Origin: Pseudoalteromonas phenolica
GTDB lineage: Bacteria > Pseudomonadota > Gammaproteobacteria > Enterobacterales > Alteromonadaceae
Direction: 5' to 3'
DNA: 64,000 bases
Assembly (NCBI RefSeq): GCF_001444405.1
Contig: NZ_CP013188.1
Location: 62,001-126,000, forward strand
Of this stretch, positions 58,621 to 64,000 are shown one piece after another. The number at the start of each line of letters is the position of its first letter. Positions within the stretch are counted from its first letter, which is position 1. The notes beneath the pieces are model-generated. The model was given only the letters and a program-made list of their open reading frames with translations. It had not been told where the DNA came from and did not search any database. The position numbers were made by a program, and so were the translations under genes.

Positions 58621-61600
58621 ATGGCTAACTGGACAAAGTTAGGGCTAATTTCTTCGGCGGTTTTTGCTAGCCTCGCAGCACATAGTGCTGACTCACAAAG
58701 GGTTACGAGTAAGAACCAAGCTGAGGTTAAAGCTCTCATATCAGCTCAATCTACTTTATCAACAAACCATACTTATTTTGCCCCAATTACGAATCATGGT
58801 GTAAAACAACTAAAAACAAGTCACCAGCGTATGCAGCAATATGTGCTTGATACGCCTATTTGGGGTCAACAATTAAGTATTCAAAGCACCTCGCAACATG
58901 TTTCAGGTTTTTATGCTGCTAACTTAGACGTAAAACAGCTAAAACAATTTCAAACTCAAACTTCTAGTGCGAATGATTTTGCTCACGTAATTCTAAAAAA
59001 AGCAAAACTTGATGCTAATACAGCTTATGAGATTCATAAAGTTAAGCGCTATGTATATTTAGAGAATGGAAGTGCTGTTTTTGCACAATTAGTGCAACTG
59101 GAAATTGAGTTGCCAAATGAAGTACTTAAACCTACTGCTTTGATTACAGAGCATAACAATAAAGTTGTAAAATATTGGGATGATATTCACCACGTTGAGG
59201 CTACAGGTCCTGGCGGCAATGAAAAGATGGGCCGCATAGAGTTTGGCGATGACTCGCCAGCTATGCAAGTGACACAAGATGGTGATACATGTTACTTAGA
59301 AAATGATAAGGTAAAAACAGTTTCTTTAGAGTCTGACTCTAATAATACTGAAGCATTTTCATTCCCATGTAGTCGCAATACGCATAAAGAAGTTAATGGT
59401 GCCTATTCCCCATTAAATGAAGCTCATGCTTATGGCACAGCTGTATTCGATATGTATAACGATTGGTATGGTACGGCTCCGTTAACGTTCCAATTACTAA
59501 TGCGTGTTCACTATGGTAATAGCTACGAAAATGCCTTTTGGGATGGCAGGGCAATGACATTTGGTGATGGCGCTAATAGATTCCATCCTCTTACTTCTCT
59601 TGATATTGTCTCTCATGAAGTTAGTCACGGCTTTACTCAGCAAAATTCTAACTTGATTTACAATGAGCAATCAGGTGGCATTAATGAAGCTTTCTCAGAT
59701 ATGGCTGGTGAAGCTGCCGAGTTTTTCCTCAGAGGCCAGAATGATTGGTTATCAGGTGCTGATATCGCTAAAGAAGGTGAGGCACTAAGGTTTTTTGAAA
59801 CCCCTTCTCTAGATGGTGTATCAATCGATCATGCTGACGATTATTACGGCGGTATCGATGTGCACTACAGCAGCGGTGTGTTCAACCGAGCGTTTTATCT
59901 TCTTTCTAACACAGAAGGCTGGGATACCCGCAAAGCATTCGACATCATGGTTAAAGCGAATCAGCAGTACTGGGTGCAAAGTACCGACTTTGTTGATGGT
60001 GCATGTGGTGCAATTAACTCTGCTATCGATTTAGGTTATGGCATTTATGATGTTATAGCTGCTTTTGAGCAAGTTGGAGTGAGCTGTGACAATATTCGCT
60101 TTGTCGATAACGATGAAGATGGGATGGATGACAACTGGGAAATTGCTTATGGTTTGAACCCAGAAGATTCATCAGATGCTGCGCTTGATTTAGACGAAGA
60201 CAACTTAACCAACCTGCAAGAGTACCAGTTTGGTTCTTATCCTAATAACACAGATAGTGATGATGATGGTTTATTAGATGGTGAAGAGGTTAACCAGTAT
60301 AATACCTCACCTGCTAACTCTGATTCTGATTCTGATAAGATGCCTGATGGTTGGGAGGTTCTCCATAGCCTAGATCCTACTTCAGCGATAGATGCCAATG
60401 GCGATGCTGATGAGGATGGGTTCAGTAATGTGATTGAGTTTTTCCAAAGCACAGACCCGAATGATCCAACGTCTTTCCCTGAAGGTCCAATTGAACATTA
60501 CTTTAACTTTGAAGATGGTTTAGTACCAGCTGGATTTACTCACTCAGATAGCAACTCGCCTTGGTTTGTTAGTGAAGTTGATGGTAGGAAAGTGCTAACC
60601 AATAATGATATTGGTGATGATCAACGAACAAAGACTAAATTTGAATTTGTTTCTGAGCAAGCTTTCGTTACCTTTGATTATAAACTAGATACCGAAGCGT
60701 GTTGTGACTTCTTAAAAGTTTACATCGATGGTCAGGAGGTGCTGAGCGTAGCAGGTCAAGAGGGCTGGTTTAATTTCACTGAATCAATCTCCGTGGGCGC
60801 TCATGAAATTGAATTTGAATTCACGAAAGACGGTAGCGTAAGTACTGAAGCCGATGCGGTTTATATCGATAACCTTTATATTGGTAGCACGCTCCCAGAT
60901 TCTGACCAAGATGGCATGCCTGATTTTTGGGAAGAGCGTTTTGGACTGAACCCGAATGATGCCTCAGATGCTGAAACAGACACTGATAATGATGGTTTAT
61001 CTAATCTAAACGAGTTCTTAAATTCAACCAACCCAAGTTTAAATGATACTGACAATGACGGAATGCCTGATGGTTGGGAAGTACAGTATGGTCTAGCACC
61101 TACAAATCCTGAAGATGCAGCTTTAGACGCTGATAATGATGGCTTCAGTAATTTAGATGAGTATAGAGTGGGTACTGCGCCAAATGATTCAGAATCAGTT
61201 CCAGAGCCAATAGATATTACGACCTCTTTTGAAGCTAATACGTTACCAGATTGGATGAAAACACCAGATACTTCTGATGCAGCTTGGATTATCGATGGGG
61301 ATATGACGTCAGACGGCCAGCAAAGTATCCGTTCAGGTGTTATTACCGACTCTCAAAATAGTGCTTTTGAGATTTCAGGTGCATTTGAACAAGGCCATTT
61401 ATTGTTTGAATTTTATCAAGATAGAGAACAGTGTTGTGATAACTTGGTAATTAATATAAACGACCAAGAAGTTTATCGTTCGAGTAATGAACAGAACCAA
61501 CAGTGGCTATCTCGAAGTATCAGTATACCTGCTGGTATCAATAACATTAAATTTATTTATGACAAAGATGGCTCTGTATCATCCGGTGAAGACCTGATCC

Positions 61601-64000
61601 GTTTAGATAATTTTGTGTGGTTAGCAAATAACAGTACTCGTGACACTGACAATGATGGTTTACCTGATGTATGGGAGCTAGAGTATGGATTAGATTGGAA
61701 TGACGCAGCTGATGCGCAGACCGATTCAGATTTCGATGGCTTGACTGCGTTACAAGAGTTCCAAGCTCAGACTAGCCCAATTAATTCAGATACAGATTCA
61801 GACTTATTACCTGATGGTTTTGAAGTAAGTAATGCATTAAACCCGCTTGATAGTAATGATGCAGCGTTAGATTCAGATAATGACAGCTACACCAATCTTC
61901 AAGAATTCTATGCTAACAGCGATGTTAACTCGTCAGTTTCTATACCTCGTGAAATTACTCAGCTAAATGAAGATTTTGAGGGTAACGAATTACCTGAATG
62001 GTTTGTACAAACTGTGGATTCAACGACAACTTGGCAGTTGTCTACAGATTGGCATCAATCAGGTAATCAAAGTATAAAAGTAAATCAAAACAACAACAGT
62101 AATAGTGAACAGGTTGCAGGTTTTGCAATTGCTGGAGAGTTTGAAGCTGGTTTGATGGTGTTTGATACTAATGGTGGGAATCTACGAGTCTATTTAAATG
62201 ATCTGCTAGTCAAAGACTTTTATTCTTATCAAGAAATGATGAGTGCGATTCCGCTCACAAATGGTTTTAATGTAATTCGGTTTGTAGGTGACAGTAACAC
62301 GTTTATTGATGACATCACGTTCGGTATAGAGATACCAGCAGACAGGGATTCTGATAACGATGGTATCCCAGACCTTTGGGAACTAGAATATGGATTGAAC
62401 CCTAGAGATAGCTACGATGCAAGTCGCGACGTCGACTATGATGGTTTGACCAATATTCAAGAATACAGCTTAAATGCTGATCCAACATCTAGCGATACAG
62501 ATAATGATGGTGTTCATGATAGTGAAGACTCACACCCTAACGATGCTTCTCAAGGTGAGAATCAGGCTCCAGTATTTGGGGATTTAAGTGAGCAAACAAT
62601 AGAAGCACTAGGTAAGCAAACATGGATTACAGATGTTTATAGTCCTGAAGTAACAGACAACGGTCATCTAGAGCCTAATGTCTATTTGGTGAGTAGTGAT
62701 TACTTAGAGTTGGGGTCGCATCAAGTTACTTGGCGTGCTCGTGATAATGTAGGTAATGAAACAGAAGACCATGTTCAAACAATTACTATTGTGGACACCA
62801 CTGCACCAGAGTATAGGTCACGCCTGTCTGAAGTAGTTGTTACAACTCATGAACAGCTAGCAGCTTTAATGCTTGAACGTAATGTATTTTACGACAGCGT
62901 AGACCATAACGATGTATCAATTAGTATTGACTCAAGTGTTAGCTTACATGCAGGCAATCGTCGTATACCAGTGTCAGTATCTGATAAAAGTGGAAACTCT
63001 GTGACTCACTTAGTCGAAGTTCAGGTATTACCTGAATTAAGAATCCCTAAAGTATTAGTGATTGCGAAGGAAGGTGAAATGAGTCTACCGCTAATTCTTG
63101 ATGGTGAAACGCCTTTAGGTTCAATTCGATTGGAACTAGAAGCCGATGGGAACTATCTTGGCTATTATTATCTAAATTCTAATGAGCTAAAAGTTTCGCC
63201 TCAAGTTAGAATTGAATCTGAGCTGTTACTTAATGGAACAAGTATCAAGATAAGTGATGTTCGAGGCGCTTATTTAGTTGACCATGATACGTCATTGTTG
63301 ACTGTTCAGGCGGAACAATATGCACCAAGTGTCACAGCAAGTATCATGTTTAATCAAGTTCCAACATCTGTTTTAGAGTCAAATAAAACTTATGCTGAGC
63401 TAAGATTTGCTGTTGAAGATTTAAATGTTAGTGATGAACATACGGTAGAGATCAGTTCTGAATTTTCATCAGGCTATCTGAGTTATGAAAATTGGAGCCG
63501 AGCTGGAGTATATAGCTTTAATCCAAGTGAGTTAGAAGTTGGAACTTATAACATCACCATTAAAGTCACAGAAACCAACACAGATTCAGCATTATCTAGC
63601 GAAATTGTTGTGCCAATCACTATCATTGCGCCATTAGAACTAACTGATGCCGATACTGACAATGATGGTATCAGTGATGCTGAAGAAGGGATAACTGACA
63701 GAGATCGTGATGGTATTGTTGACTATCTTGATGCTATTAGTAGCCCAAGTATTGCAATACTAGGTGATGACCAGTCTCTAAATGTGTTAGACATGGGCGC
63801 GCGAGTTACGTTGGGTCGAGTTAAGTCAGGCCTTACGGATGGTTTCGCAACGGATATGTCAATCACTTCTGAGATGGTTGAGCAATATAGTGAAGATAAG
63901 TTTGGTACTACTGAGCAGTTATTTGATCCTCATTATAGAGATATCAGTAAAACAGCTAACGTAACAGCTATTTTGTACGCTAATAATACAAATGCGACAT
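58621..64000 (+). CDS. Giant secreted M4 (thermolysin-family) metalloprotease with TSP3 calcium repeats, C-terminus beyond window
   Basis: The frame runs open from the ATG at 58621 to the window end (1793 codons so far); AAGGAATAGC is the ribosome site. A signal peptide (about 1-24) and an FTP/PepSY propeptide (about 40-200) precede the M4 catalytic domain: HEVSH at 332-336, Glu356 in GGINEAFSDMAGE (20 residues after the second His, as in thermolysin) and His415 in DVHYSSG. After about residue 495 come thrombospondin type 3 calcium blocks of DxDxDGxxD type (about 495-620, 759-860, 1005-1110, 1241-1313, 1677-1705) alternating with three related beta-sandwich modules (about 623-757, 865-1001, 1111-1238), then an HYR-like domain (1317-1395) and further unassigned beta domains. 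Expected to be exported and calcium-stabilised, degrading proteins outside the cell. The C-terminal sorting signal is not visible. Confidence 0.93.
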   Translation, partial: MANWTKLGLISSAVFASLAAHSADSQRVTSKNQAEVKALISAQSTLSTNHTYFAPITNHGVKQLKTSHQRMQQYVLDTPIWGQQLSIQSTSQHVSGFYAANLDVKQLKQFQTQTSSANDFAHVILKKAKLDANTAYEIHKVKRYVYLENGSAVFAQLVQLEIELPNEVLKPTALITEHNNKVVKYWDDIHHVEATGPGGNEKMGRIEFGDDSPAMQVTQDGDTCYLENDKVKTVSLESDSNNTEAFSFPCSRNTHKEVNGAYSPLNEAHAYGTAVFDMYNDWYGTAPLTFQLLMRVHYGNSYENAFWDGRAMTFGDGANRFHPLTSLDIVSHEVSHGFTQQNSNLIYNEQSGGINEAFSDMAGEAAEFFLRGQNDWLSGADIAKEGEALRFFETPSLDGVSIDHADDYYGGIDVHYSSGVFNRAFYLLSNTEGWDTRKAFDIMVKANQQYWVQSTDFVDGACGAINSAIDLGYGIYDVIAAFEQVGVSCDNIRFVDNDEDGMDDNWEIAYGLNPEDSSDAALDLDEDNLTNLQEYQFGSYPNNTDSDDDGLLDGEEVNQYNTSPANSDSDSDKMPDGWEVLHSLDPTSAIDANGDADEDGFSNVIEFFQSTDPNDPTSFPEGPIEHYFNFEDGLVPAGFTHSDSNSPWFVSEVDGRKVLTNNDIGDDQRTKTKFEFVSEQAFVTFDYKLDTEACCDFLKVYIDGQEVLSVAGQEGWFNFTESISVGAHEIEFEFTKDGSVSTEADAVYIDNLYIGSTLPDSDQDGMPDFWEERFGLNPNDASDAETDTDNDGLSNLNEFLNSTNPSLNDTDNDGMPDGWEVQYGLAPTNPEDAALDADNDGFSNLDEYRVGTAPNDSESVPEPIDITTSFEANTLPDWMKTPDTSDAAWIIDGDMTSDGQQSIRSGVITDSQNSAFEISGAFEQGHLLFEFYQDREQCCDNLVININDQEVYRSSNEQNQQWLSRSISIPAGINNIKFIYDKDGSVSSGEDLIRLDNFVWLANNSTRDTDNDGLPDVWELEYGLDWNDAADAQTDSDFDGLTALQEFQAQTSPINSDTDSDLLPDGFEVSNALNPLDSNDAALDSDNDSYTNLQEFYANSDVNSSVSIPREITQLNEDFEGNELPEWFVQTVDSTTTWQLSTDWHQSGNQSIKVNQNNNSNSEQVAGFAIAGEFEAGLMVFDTNGGNLRVYLNDLLVKDFYSYQEMMSAIPLTNGFNVIRFVGDSNTFIDDITFGIEIPADRDSDNDGIPDLWELEYGLNPRDSYDASRDVDYDGLTNIQEYSLNADPTSSDTDNDGVHDSEDSHPNDASQGENQAPVFGDLSEQTIEALGKQTWITDVYSPEVTDNGHLEPNVYLVSSDYLELGSHQVTWRARDNVGNETEDHVQTITIVDTTAPEYRSRLSEVVVTTHEQLAALMLERNVFYDSVDHNDVSISIDSSVSLHAGNRRIPVSVSDKSGNSVTHLVEVQVLPELRIPKVLVIAKEGEMSLPLILDGETPLGSIRLELEADGNYLGYYYLNSNELKVSPQVRIESELLLNGTSIKISDVRGAYLVDHDTSLLTVQAEQYAPSVTASIMFNQVPTSVLESNKTYAELRFAVEDLNVSDEHTVEISSEFSSGYLSYENWSRAGVYSFNPSELEVGTYNITIKVTETNTDSALSSEIVVPITIIAPLELTDADTDNDGISDAEEGITDRDRDGIVDYLDAISSPSIAILGDDQSLNVLDMGARVTLGRVKSGLTDGFATDMSITSEMVEQYSEDKFGTTEQLFDPHYRDISKTANVTAILYANNTNAT

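Overview
The window looks like a chromosomal segment of a marine gammaproteobacterium of the Alteromonadales, most likely Pseudoalteromonas or a close relative. This is an inference from content and style, not from a database match. The sequence is moderately AT-rich. It carries the gammaproteobacterial order recX-alaS-lysC-csrA, a sodium-pump oxaloacetate decarboxylase operon (oadGAB), many large c-di-GMP and histidine kinase proteins, TonB machinery, and a very large secreted M4 metalloprotease with calcium-binding repeats. I see no rRNA, tRNA, CRISPR array, prophage or intact insertion sequence.

Layout. 0-6 kb: the 5' part of pxpA (5-oxoprolinase subunit A) behind a periplasmic two-domain NagZ-type glycosidase, both on the minus strand; a 43-aa membrane peptide coupled to an ABC-2 exporter; a membrane-anchored winged-helix regulator; a 209-bp composite repeat; and an unknown exported protein. 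6-15 kb: a lipoprotein fusing an S41 protease-like domain to a serine beta-lactamase-like domain; a WYL regulator divergent from a DUF1579-like protein; a TonB receptor divergent from a cytochrome c/PQQ sugar dehydrogenase fusion; an AraC/GyrI regulator with a 49-aa membrane peptide. 15-26 kb: a TPR histidine kinase, a UbiA-type prenyltransferase, a frameshifted solute-binding protein, the manC/manB pair for GDP-mannose, a DUF4097-like lipoprotein with a regular DGSGS repeat, a DUF3293 protein and an unrecognised exported protein. 26-33 kb: a GGDEF/EAL protein overlapping a di-heme cytochrome c peroxidase, and a hybrid histidine kinase.

33-47 kb: tesA divergent from ybbA-ybbP with overlapping start codons; a VOC protein; an FprA/ODP-like metallo-beta-lactamase-fold protein coupled to a short MCP-tip-like protein; a second GGDEF/EAL protein; a SelW-like protein; a namZ / RpiR-MurR / NhaC-type transporter cluster; and an ECF sigma factor, its putative anti-sigma factor and a TonB-type protein. 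47-64 kb: ribA, recX, alaS, lysC, csrA, oadGAB, and the first 1793 codons of the M4 protease, which runs off the end.

Themes. There are parts of an exolytic peptidoglycan recycling route (periplasmic NagZ-type glycosidase, NamZ, a MurR-type regulator, a candidate transporter), a possible PQQ uptake and use pair, several oxygen, redox or c-di-GMP sensors, and a family of about 40-bp palindromic repeats scattered between genes. Most housekeeping calls are firm. The system-level links are inferences and are labelled as such.
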